Source: Paraburkholderia antibiotica (GTDB taxonomy: Bacteria > Pseudomonadota > Gammaproteobacteria > Burkholderiales > Burkholderiaceae). From it: a stretch of 64,000 bases of DNA. The first letter of the stretch is position 1. The number at the start of each line of letters is the position of its first letter. Location of the stretch: positions 62,001-126,000 of the forward strand of contig NZ_JABBFZ010000009.1 in the NCBI RefSeq assembly GCF_012927125.1. Reading direction: 5' to 3'. The notes beneath the pieces were generated by a model. It was not told where the DNA came from. It ran no database searches and worked only from the letters and a program-made list of their open reading frames with translations. Below are positions 1 through 7,717 of this stretch, in pieces. The position numbers were made by a program, and so were the translations under genes.

Positions 1-225
1 GCGGCGCAGTTATATGTGATTCGCGGCTCGTTGAATGCGAATCCGCAGGTCTTCCATCTGGACGCGAAATCTCCGGTATCGATGATTCTGGCCAATCAAT
101 TCGACCTGCAACCGGAAGACATCGTCTATATCGACGGGAATGGCCTGGTTCGTTTCAGCCGCGTGTTGAGTCTGCTAATGCCCGCTATCAATGCCGGACT
201 GACCGCCGCGATCGTCACCAAATAA
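1..225 (+). CDS. Polysaccharide export protein (Wza/OPX family), C-terminal part
   Basis: The open frame enters from outside the window and ends at 225, so only about 74 C-terminal residues are visible. They include a stretch on values expected at a periplasmic loop (FDLQPEDIVYID) and a C-terminal hydrophobic helix around LSLLMPAINAGLTAAIV, as in outer-membrane polysaccharide export (OPX) proteins that form the channel for capsule or exopolysaccharide. The gene lies directly before glycosyltransferases and upstream of a Wzb/Wzc pair, the usual company of Wza. The N-terminus, with the lipoprotein signal and SLBB domains, is outside the window, so the family call rests on the C-terminal pattern and the context. 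Confidence 0.72.
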   Translation, partial: AAQLYVIRGSLNANPQVFHLDAKSPVSMILANQFDLQPEDIVYIDGNGLVRFSRVLSLLMPAINAGLTAAIVTK

Positions 226-245
226 AAATACACCGGGGTTGGCAA

Positions 246-1406
246 ATGACTAAAGAAATCGCGATATTGGGGATCAGAGGTATTCCGGCTAATCACGGCG
301 GCTTCGAGACCTTCGCCGAACGACTGGCGTTGTATCTGGTTGGCCGAGGCTGGCGCGTGACCGTGTATTGCCAGGGCGATGCATCTATCGACCGACCGAT
401 CGAGGACGTCTGGCGCGGCGTCAATCGGATCATCCTGCCAGTTGCACGCAATGGTGCGCTCGGCACCGTCGAGTTCGACTGGAAGTGTGTCACCCAGGTC
501 GCTCGAATCAAGCCGCAGGTCGTCTTGACTCTCGGCTATAACACCGCCGTGTTCTCCGCATGGCTGCGGCTCAGAGGCATTCACAACGTCATCAATATGG
601 ATGGGCTGGAGTGGAAGCGCAACAAATGGCGTTCGCACGAACGCGCGTGGCTGTGGCTCAATGAGCGGATCGGCTGCCTCGTCGGCAACCGCCTGATCGC
701 CGATCATCCGGAAATCGCGAAGCATCTGGCTACGCGGGTTTCGCCTGAGAAAATCGTCACGATTCCGTACGGCGCGAATCGCGTGCTGAGCGCGGACGAG
801 TCGAGGCTGCAGCAATATGGCCTCGAAAAAGACCGCTACGCGATCGTGATCGCACGTCCGGAACCGGAAAACTCGATCCTTGAAATCGTGAAGGCGTTTT
901 CGGCCAGAAAGCGTAATGCGCGGCTGGTAGTGCTCGGCAACTATCTGCCTACCAACAAATTCCACACCGAAGTACTCGCGGCCGCCAGCGAAGAAGTCGT
1001 GTTCCCCGGAGCCATCTACGAACAACCCACGCTGGAAGCGCTGCGTTTTTACGCGCGCTTCTACGTGCACGGGCATCAGGTTGGCGGAACCAATCCGTCT
1101 CTCGTGGAAGCGCTGGGAGCGGGTAACGCGGTACTCGCACACGGCAACGCATTCAACCGGTGGGTTGCCGGCGATGCCGCGCGTTTCTTCAATTCGGTCG
1201 ACGAGTGTGACGAACGCATCGGCGCCCTGCTCGAAGACACGCATGAAATCCAGTCCATGCGGGAGGAAGCGGTCATTCGCTTCGAAAGCGGCTTCGAATG
1301 GGATCACATCCTGCACAGCTACGAGCAGATTCTGAGCGAAAAATTCGTCGTCGATTTCGCTATCGCTCGCGGCGATGCGAACGGCAGTCCGGTGCGAAAC
1401 CCTTAA
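246..1406 (+). CDS. Glycosyltransferase with DUF1972 N-terminus (GT4-like)
   Basis: This 386-residue cytoplasmic protein probably adds a sugar, possibly rhamnose, to the lipid-linked repeat unit of the exopolysaccharide. Its N-terminus (AILGIRGIPANHGGFETF) matches the DUF1972 domain found before GT4 catalytic domains. The C-terminal half contains the GGTNPSLVEALGAGNAV segment, the donor-nucleotide-binding E-x7-E-like region of GT-B enzymes. The start ATG at 246 comes 20 bases after the Wza-like stop. Genes downstream are closely packed on the same strand. The acceptor and donor sugars cannot be read from sequence. Confidence 0.82.
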   Translation: MTKEIAILGIRGIPANHGGFETFAERLALYLVGRGWRVTVYCQGDASIDRPIEDVWRGVNRIILPVARNGALGTVEFDWKCVTQVARIKPQVVLTLGYNTAVFSAWLRLRGIHNVINMDGLEWKRNKWRSHERAWLWLNERIGCLVGNRLIADHPEIAKHLATRVSPEKIVTIPYGANRVLSADESRLQQYGLEKDRYAIVIARPEPENSILEIVKAFSARKRNARLVVLGNYLPTNKFHTEVLAAASEEVVFPGAIYEQPTLEALRFYARFYVHGHQVGGTNPSLVEALGAGNAVLAHGNAFNRWVAGDAARFFNSVDECDERIGALLEDTHEIQSMREEAVIRFESGFEWDHILHSYEQILSEKFVVDFAIARGDANGSPVRNP

Positions 1407-1457
1407 GCGGTCACGCGGATTTGCTGCGGCACGTTACCTGGAAATCATCGCACTCTC

Positions 1458-2735
1458 ATGAAACGTCATCTACTGATCAACTGGGCTGGAGTCAACTCGG
1501 GTGACGATTTCCTGTGTGAAGTCATCGTGAATCACCTCGTCGGCATATGGAAAGATCTCGAGATCAGCGTGCTCAGCGAAAAACCGGTCCCCGCAGTCGT
1601 GCGGACCATCGACAATGCGTCGTGGCATCCACTGTTTCCGGCTCTGGTGTCGTGGAAAGCGTTCTGGCGCGTATGCGCGGAAATATGGCGTGCGGACCGA
1701 ATTCTGATTGGCGGTGGCGACGTCGTTCGTCCCGAGTTTCTATCGATGCTCCCCCTTCTGATCGCGCTCGTGCTTGGCAAGGAAGTCTCCCTGGTCGGCG
1801 TCGGTGTCGTCGCGCCCCAAAAAGCCGTTTGGCGGCTTATTTACAAGGTGGCGTTGAGCTGCGTCACACACGCACTCGCTCGCGACGAACGTAGTGGAGA
1901 AGTTCTGCGCCGGTTTTCGTCGGCATCCGTTTGCGTAGGTCCCGATCTCGTATTCGCGGCCGCAAACGGCGTGAACGCGCGTGTAGCCGGCAGTGAAGAG
2001 CGCGATTCGATCGTCGTCAACCTGAGAAGTGTCACGAATCCTGCCTATCTGCATCATATGAACGTCGAACGACTCGACGATGCGGCGTTGTGCGAAACCC
2101 TCGCACAAGCCATATCGCAGCATGTGCTCGCGCATACGACGCGTGTCGTGCTCGTGCCGATGGTGGACGACTCGACGCTGGCCGACGGCTACTCCCCAAC
2201 CGAGTCCGACCTCACGATTCTGAACAGGCTACGCAGCGTGATTTGCGCGGACATCTCTGTCGAAGTCGTGTCGATTCGCCCGCATTCAATCGAGCAATTG
2301 AATGAGATCTACCAGCGCGCGCAAGTGGTCATCGCGATGCGCTTGCATGCGGTAATTCCGGCGCTTGCATGGGCCATACCGGTCGTCGCCATTCCGTACG
2401 CGAGCAAGGTGGGCGATTTGCGCGAACGCTTTCCATCGATGCACACGATTTCGGTTAATGACTTGCTGAACGGTGAGACCGGCCAGGTTGCCCAGATCAT
2501 CGAATCCGCGTCCGGTTCGGTACCGGACTCCGCGCGCGCGCGTGCGCTCGGCGTCGAGGCATCCCGCTCGTTGGACAAGACTCTGTCAGCGTCGGATACC
2601 ACCGACATGCCGCGGTCCAGATCGCTTCATATCATCAAAAGACTCACGTCCTGCCTACTGGTTTCCGCATTCGCGCTGAAGACAGGTTTCAACCGCATGT
2701 CAGCGCATCGGCAAAAATACGCGGAGGCCGCATGA
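1458..2735 (+). CDS. Polysaccharide pyruvyltransferase family protein
   Basis: This 425-residue protein resembles the CsaB/WcaK-type polysaccharide pyruvyltransferase family, which transfers pyruvate from PEP to sugar hydroxyls to make acidic ketals. Seen in the sequence are the N-terminal NWAGVNSGDD segment, the RILIGGGDVVRPEF region, and the C-terminal AMRLHAVIPALAWAIPVVAIPYASKV stretch typical of the family. The last four bases overlap the start of the next glycosyltransferase (ATGA), implying translational coupling. The product is probably a pyruvylated, negatively charged polymer. Some members of this fold act on other polysaccharides with unproven chemistry, so the reaction is inferred. 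Confidence 0.8.
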   Translation: MKRHLLINWAGVNSGDDFLCEVIVNHLVGIWKDLEISVLSEKPVPAVVRTIDNASWHPLFPALVSWKAFWRVCAEIWRADRILIGGGDVVRPEFLSMLPLLIALVLGKEVSLVGVGVVAPQKAVWRLIYKVALSCVTHALARDERSGEVLRRFSSASVCVGPDLVFAAANGVNARVAGSEERDSIVVNLRSVTNPAYLHHMNVERLDDAALCETLAQAISQHVLAHTTRVVLVPMVDDSTLADGYSPTESDLTILNRLRSVICADISVEVVSIRPHSIEQLNEIYQRAQVVIAMRLHAVIPALAWAIPVVAIPYASKVGDLRERFPSMHTISVNDLLNGETGQVAQIIESASGSVPDSARARALGVEASRSLDKTLSASDTTDMPRSRSLHIIKRLTSCLLVSAFALKTGFNRMSAHRQKYAEAA

Positions 2736-3814
2736 AAATAAGTTTCGTGCTCACGGGGTCTGGCCACAAGCCGGTTGGCGGCTTCAAGGTCGTCTACGAA
2801 TATGCGAACCGTCTGTCCGCGATCGGTCACACCGTCACCGTCGTCCATCCCGCATGGGTCAGGCGGGATGAACCGGTCGTCGACCGGATCAAACGCAGCA
2901 TCCGTTACGTCCAACGCGCAACCGACAAGACTTATGAACCGAAGCGTTGGTTTCCGGTCGACACGTCGGTTGAGCTGCTCTGGACGCCCAACCTTTCTTC
3001 CCGGTTCGTGCCGGATGCCGACATCGTCGTCGCAACCGGAGCTCCAACCGCCGAGTGGGTGAATTCCTACGGTCCCGAAAAAGGCCGAAAGTTCTACTTG
3101 TTGCAGCACTACGAAAGCTGGGATCCGATCGGCCTGGAACGGCTTGACGCGACCTACCGGATGCCACTGGAGAAGATCGCCATTTCTCGATGGCTATGCG
3201 AGGTAGCAACCGAAAAGGGTAGTCACGCAACCTACATCCCGAACGGCCTCGATCAACGGGAATTCTTCATCACCCGCGATCCGATTCTGCGCGACAGCGC
3301 GCAAGGGATCATGCTCTATCACCCGCTTCCGGAAAAGGGCACGGAGATCGGTATTCGCGCCTGCGAAGTCGTCAGGGAAAAGATGCCCGAACTCAAACTG
3401 ACGATGTTCGGCGTCTATGACCGTCCGGCCGGGTTGCCCCGCTGGATCGATTACCAGAAATCGCCGTCCGTGACGCAACTGCGCGATATGTACAACGACG
3501 CGTCGTTCGTCGTCGCGCCAAGCGTCACCGAGGGATGGGGACTGGTGCCCTGTGAAGCGATGCAGTGCGGTTGCGCGCTCGCGGCGACCGACGCAGGCGG
3601 GCACATGGAATTCGCGGTGCACAACAGCACCGCACTCGTGTCACCGGCTTCGGATGTACGGGCATTAGCGGCAAACATCGAACGGCTGGTTCGCGACAAC
3701 GACGTCAGAAACTCGCTCGCACTCTCTGGTGCCCGGCACCTGACGAAATACTCGTGGGAGAAATCCGCTTCCGAACTCAACGCGCTTTTTTGCCGGGCCC
3801 ATAAAAATGCATAG
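2732..3814 (+). CDS. GT4-family glycosyltransferase
   Basis: This is a 360-residue GT-B fold glycosyltransferase. The N-terminal glycine-rich GSGHKPVGGFKVVYEYANRL segment is an acceptor-side loop. The C-terminal part has PSVTEGWGLVPCEAMQCG, the E-x7-E donor-binding motif of family GT4. The gene overlaps the pyruvyltransferase gene by four bases and the downstream polymerase gene by eight, so it belongs to the same transcript. Its role is one step in assembling the exopolysaccharide repeat unit. The specific sugar is unknown. Confidence 0.85.
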   Translation: MKISFVLTGSGHKPVGGFKVVYEYANRLSAIGHTVTVVHPAWVRRDEPVVDRIKRSIRYVQRATDKTYEPKRWFPVDTSVELLWTPNLSSRFVPDADIVVATGAPTAEWVNSYGPEKGRKFYLLQHYESWDPIGLERLDATYRMPLEKIAISRWLCEVATEKGSHATYIPNGLDQREFFITRDPILRDSAQGIMLYHPLPEKGTEIGIRACEVVREKMPELKLTMFGVYDRPAGLPRWIDYQKSPSVTQLRDMYNDASFVVAPSVTEGWGLVPCEAMQCGCALAATDAGGHMEFAVHNSTALVSPASDVRALAANIERLVRDNDVRNSLALSGARHLTKYSWEKSASELNALFCRAHKNA

Positions 3815-5096
3815 GCTTCTTTATGTCGCGCCCTTTATCGTCGCTACCGTCGACGCATTCGGCTACATGCAGATTCAGCTGAGTGCCACGACGCTGCTGA
3901 TTCTCTCCATTTTTCTCTTGCTGCTGCTGGACGTACGCCGCGCGCTGCAGACCGGCCGCCTGTCGTTGCGCCTCAACAACTCGGTGGTCGGGCTCATCGT
4001 TGCACTGCTGTTCGTGTCGGCACTTGCCGCGGCGACAGTAGCGGTGAATAGCAGCAACTACGATGGCCCCGGCGCACTCTATGTCGCGATCACCCCATAC
4101 GTCATGCTGTTTCCGTGCATGTGGATTGTCGTGACTCAGCGAATCGACAAGCCGCGTCTGATCGCCCTGCTCCATACAACGGTTCATGTCGTGCTCGCGG
4201 CCGACATTGTCGTGTCGCTCCTGCAGATCGTGTATCTGACGTTTATCGATCCATCCGGTTACATCTTTATCGAAAATCAGCGACTGAACTCCGTTGCCCA
4301 GTTCAGCGACATCCGGCTCGTCGGCCTCTTCGCCAGCGGCCTCGATCACGGCTTCTTTCTGACCATTTCCGCGCTGTTCAGCTGGATTCTGATGGCGGAA
4401 AAGAAAATCTCGAAGTTCCGCTTCGTGGCGACGCTAATTGTCATATCCATTCTCGTGTACTTCACGTACACCCGGACCGCGTATCTCGTCTACATGGTCG
4501 CGCTTTCGTTCATTATCGGTTCGTACTGCATACGCCGCTTCGGCATGGTCGGTATCGTCGCCATCATCGTGATGCTGGGCCTGTTCGGCGGCATTCTGTT
4601 CGAGGCTGCCGATGCCGAAAAGGCCGTGTCGGGCCTCGTCAATTCGAAATCGCTCCTCAACCTGCAAACGCTGGAAAGCCGTTACGGCTCCTGGAGCTAT
4701 TACCGGGATCTTCTCGACGGGTCGCCCGAAACGATCCTGACAGGAAACGCACTTCTGCAAAGCGCATTCCCGTTCGTCAAGTCGCCGCCCCCTCTGATCG
4801 ACAACCTGTATCTGTCGCTCGTTCTTTACGGCGGCGTGCTCTTCCTCGTTCTCTATTCGCTCTTCATGTCGAACTTCGCGCTCGTCTTCCTCTCGGCATA
4901 TCGCCGTTTGCGGACCAGCGAATTCGATACGAGGCTCTATCTGTCTTTGTCTATCAGCGTCGTCATTGTCGCGATAGTGGGTTGTTCCGCGACCGTCTGG
5001 GATCTGCTCAGCATTGGCTTGCCGGCAACCGTCCTATGGGCGCTGGGTTGGAGTTATATCCGTGAATCAAGAAGACTGCAGGCACTCGGACTCTGA
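3807..5096 (+). CDS. O-antigen polymerase/ligase-like membrane protein (Wzy candidate)
   Basis: This 429-residue protein is hydrophobic throughout, with about ten to twelve predicted membrane segments (for example near residues 15-45, 55-75, 110-140, 190-240 and 380-410). A more hydrophilic loop around residues 270-320 (SLLNLQTLESRYGSWSYY) is typical of the large periplasmic loop of Wzy polymerases and O-antigen ligases. Its place between glycosyltransferases and before Wzb, Wzc and Wzx supports a role in polymerising repeat units at the periplasmic face. Sequence conservation in this family is weak, so the call rests on topology and neighbours. It overlaps the preceding gene by eight bases. 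Confidence 0.72.
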   Translation: MHRLLYVAPFIVATVDAFGYMQIQLSATTLLILSIFLLLLLDVRRALQTGRLSLRLNNSVVGLIVALLFVSALAAATVAVNSSNYDGPGALYVAITPYVMLFPCMWIVVTQRIDKPRLIALLHTTVHVVLAADIVVSLLQIVYLTFIDPSGYIFIENQRLNSVAQFSDIRLVGLFASGLDHGFFLTISALFSWILMAEKKISKFRFVATLIVISILVYFTYTRTAYLVYMVALSFIIGSYCIRRFGMVGIVAIIVMLGLFGGILFEAADAEKAVSGLVNSKSLLNLQTLESRYGSWSYYRDLLDGSPETILTGNALLQSAFPFVKSPPPLIDNLYLSLVLYGGVLFLVLYSLFMSNFALVFLSAYRRLRTSEFDTRLYLSLSISVVIVAIVGCSATVWDLLSIGLPATVLWALGWSYIRESRRLQALGL

Positions 5097-5097
5097 T

Positions 5098-6108
5098 ATG
5101 ACACACACGCCACGGGTATCCATCGTGATGTCGACCTATAACGGCGAGAAGTTCATTCGCCAGCAGCTCAACTCGCTCATTGCACAGCACTACTCGAACT
5201 GGTGCCTGTCGATCCGTGACGACGGCTCGTCCGACGCCACGCTGGCCATCATCGCCGAATACCAGAAGCGGGATGCACGTATCAGACTCATGCAGGACAG
5301 CCACGGTAACATGGGACCGGCGCGTTCGTTCATGCATCTGCTTGCGCAAGTCGAGAGCCCGATTTTCATGTGCTGCGATCAGGACGACGTCTGGTTACCT
5401 CATAAAGTCGGCGAAGCTGTCGCCCGTATCGGCGACGATACGGCCACGCCGCGACTATTCTTCACCGACCTGATCGTTACCGACGGCGACCTCGGGACGA
5501 TCGCGAAGTCGTTCATGGCGTTTCAGAAGTTCGATCCGCTGCGAGCGAAATCATTCAAAGGCCTGCTTCTGCAGAATATCGTCGTCGGCTGCACGATGGC
5601 GGGCAACTCGGCGTTGCTGGCCCTGCTTCGGCAAGCACAAACCCACAACCGGCACGAAATGCTGATGCACGACTGGTGGTTCGCGCTACTAGCCTCCGCG
5701 TTCGGCACGATCGAATACTCGTCGACACCGTCCATCCTGTATCGACAACATGGCGGCAACTCCCTTGGCGCCCCCGGTTCGAATCTTTCCCGCTACATCA
5801 CGATGCTGTGGAATTCGAAGCCATGGAAAAGGGCGTCCGTCTATATCTGCAAGGTTGCGGCTCAGTCTTCGTCGTTCCGGCGTGCCTATGGCAACTCGCT
5901 GACCCAAACGAACCTCGCGGCAATCGACAAGGTGACCGCGCTCGGCTCCGCGCGATCTTGCCTTCCACTCGTTCGCACTTTCAGCGCGGGCATCGCAATG
6001 AATGGCTGGCTTCGAAACGCGGCCCTGCTGCTTTCCGTATGCGTGCATCCGGCCGCCTGGAATGCGCCCCTGCTCCCTTCGCCCGTGTCTACGGAAGATA
6101 ACGCATGA
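5098..6108 (+). CDS. GT2-family glycosyltransferase
   Basis: This 336-residue protein begins with the GT2 (GT-A fold) signature VSIVMSTYNGEKFIRQQLNSL, followed by IRDDGSSDAT and the DxD-like CCDQDDVW metal-binding motif. These features identify an inverting glycosyltransferase of the rhamnosyl/galactosyl-transferase type. The ATG at 5098 is one base beyond the polymerase stop and fits the conserved N-terminus better than an in-frame ATG at 5014 inside the polymerase gene. The next gene overlaps its stop by four bases. The protein likely acts at the cytoplasmic membrane surface on the lipid-linked repeat unit. Confidence 0.87.
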   Translation: MTHTPRVSIVMSTYNGEKFIRQQLNSLIAQHYSNWCLSIRDDGSSDATLAIIAEYQKRDARIRLMQDSHGNMGPARSFMHLLAQVESPIFMCCDQDDVWLPHKVGEAVARIGDDTATPRLFFTDLIVTDGDLGTIAKSFMAFQKFDPLRAKSFKGLLLQNIVVGCTMAGNSALLALLRQAQTHNRHEMLMHDWWFALLASAFGTIEYSSTPSILYRQHGGNSLGAPGSNLSRYITMLWNSKPWKRASVYICKVAAQSSSFRRAYGNSLTQTNLAAIDKVTALGSARSCLPLVRTFSAGIAMNGWLRNAALLLSVCVHPAAWNAPLLPSPVSTEDNA

Positions 6109-7205
6109 ACACCAGATTCTCGATGCGTTGGCTGCTTGCGGTACTGGTCGCGCTACTCGCTATCTTTAACGTCGAATGCCAGGCCGAAGGCGTTGGGCCA
6201 GCCGCGAAATACACGGTCGGTGTCTATTACTTCCCCGGTTGGCGAATCGCGCCTCCGCTGTTTCACAACGATCCGTGGACGAAGATCAAGAACTTTCCCG
6301 AGCGAGAGCCCGCAATAGGCTGGTATGTCGACGGCGATCCGACCGTAACCGACTGGCAAAACACGAAGATGGCGAGCGCGGGAATCAATCTCGTCGTGTA
6401 CGACTGGTACTGGTTGCCGAAGCTCGGTGTCGAACTCGATCACGCGGTCGAGAGCTTCCGGAAGCTACCCAACAAGCGAGGCGTAAGGTATGCACTGCTA
6501 TGGGCCAATCATTCCGGCGCGCCCTCCAGCGAGCAGGAATTCGTCGATATCGTCCAGTACTGGGTCAAGCACTACTTCACCGACACCGCGTATTACAGGG
6601 TTGAAGGTCGACCCGTCGTCGTTATTTTCGCGCCGATCCAACTCGATACGGCAGCAAAAGCATTCGGTAAAAGCAGCAGCGATCTACTGCGCGAAGCAAA
6701 CGAGATCGCCATTACCGCAGGACTACCGGGAATCGAATTCGTCGCCGCGACGCAAGCGGTGGCCGACCGCGCCGACACATTCCTGCCCGACGCGGGCTAT
6801 CGCGCGCTAACCGCGTACAACTACCAGAATGCTCCGACCTCGACCGACGGAAAGCAAAGGGAATCACATAGCTATGCGGAGTTGACAGCAGGGTATCGGG
6901 AAAGCTGGGAGTGGATCCTCGCGCACTCGCCGATCCCCTACTGGCTGCCGGTCACGTCCGGCTGGGACAAGCGCGCGTGGGGAGGCTCCGACGATCCCGC
7001 GCATGATGCGTCGGTCAGTACGCCGGCATCCTTCCGCCAGCATCTACTGGAGGCAAAGCAGACTTTAGATGCCAATGGCCGAAAGACCGCTTCCACGGTA
7101 ATCATCTGCTGCTGGAACGAATACGGCGAGGGTTCGTATATCGAGCCCACCAAAAAATCTGGCGAAGCCTATATCGATGCTGTCAGAGACGTTTTCAAAA
7201 AATGA
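6105..7205 (+). CDS. Exported GH99-like / WbsX-type domain protein
   Basis: The 366-residue product starts with a cleavable signal peptide (hydrophobic WLLAVLVALLAIFNVECQA). The mature part matches the glycoside hydrolase 99-like domain: VGVYYFPGWR near the N-terminus, NLVVYDWYWLP, and the C-terminal CWNEYGEGSYIEPT segment. GH99 enzymes are endo-alpha-mannosidases or mannanases, and GH99-like domains also occur as 'WbsX' proteins in polysaccharide loci. Because this copy is exported, it may trim or release the polymer in the periplasm or outside the cell rather than act in synthesis. It overlaps the upstream glycosyltransferase gene by four bases. Confidence 0.8.
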   Translation: MNTRFSMRWLLAVLVALLAIFNVECQAEGVGPAAKYTVGVYYFPGWRIAPPLFHNDPWTKIKNFPEREPAIGWYVDGDPTVTDWQNTKMASAGINLVVYDWYWLPKLGVELDHAVESFRKLPNKRGVRYALLWANHSGAPSSEQEFVDIVQYWVKHYFTDTAYYRVEGRPVVVIFAPIQLDTAAKAFGKSSSDLLREANEIAITAGLPGIEFVAATQAVADRADTFLPDAGYRALTAYNYQNAPTSTDGKQRESHSYAELTAGYRESWEWILAHSPIPYWLPVTSGWDKRAWGGSDDPAHDASVSTPASFRQHLLEAKQTLDANGRKTASTVIICCWNEYGEGSYIEPTKKSGEAYIDAVRDVFKK

Positions 7206-7259
7206 ACGGTTCGCTTCACGTGCTGGCTGTCGGATCGAGATGATCCGGTTGGAGATGAA

Positions 7260-7700
7260 ATGAAACTACTGGTTATCTGTCTCGCCAATGTCTGCCGCAG
7301 TCCTATGGCGGAAAGCGTGCTGCGCCACGCGGTAGGCCATATCGACGGCTTCGAGGTCGAATCCGCGGGCATTGCCGGCGCGGTCGGCGAAGCAGTGCAT
7401 CCATTGACAGCCAAAGCTTTGCAGGAAAAAGGGTACGACGTCTCGTCGAAGAAGGCGAAGCTGCTGCTCGGCGGAAATATGGCGTGGGCGGATCTCGTGT
7501 TCGTGATGGACAAGGAACAACGCAAGCAGTTGATCGCCCGCTTCCCCGCTGCCAGCGGAAAGATCTGGTTGCTAGGCCATTGGATCAATACCGAGGTGAA
7601 GGATCCGGTGGGTGGAAATTACGAGGTATTCAGGATCACCCTGGACACGATTGAAAAAGCCGTTCAGAGCTGGCTGACCGCCATGCGTGTCAAACAATAA
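7260..7700 (+). CDS. Low-molecular-weight protein tyrosine phosphatase (Wzb type)
   Basis: This 146-residue cytoplasmic phosphatase has the P-loop C-x5-R at C7-R13 (CLANVCRSP) and the general-acid DPVGG motif at D115-P116. The third position of the loop is Ala rather than the usual Gly. In exopolysaccharide systems such enzymes dephosphorylate the tyrosine-rich tail of the Wzc kinase, which lies 17 bases downstream here. A clear GGAG-type ribosome site (ggagatgaa) precedes the ATG. Length and motif order match Wzb/EpsP proteins. Confidence 0.93.
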   Translation: MKLLVICLANVCRSPMAESVLRHAVGHIDGFEVESAGIAGAVGEAVHPLTAKALQEKGYDVSSKKAKLLLGGNMAWADLVFVMDKEQRKQLIARFPAASGKIWLLGHWINTEVKDPVGGNYEVFRITLDTIEKAVQSWLTAMRVKQ

Positions 7701-7717
7701 CAAACAAAGGTCTGCAT

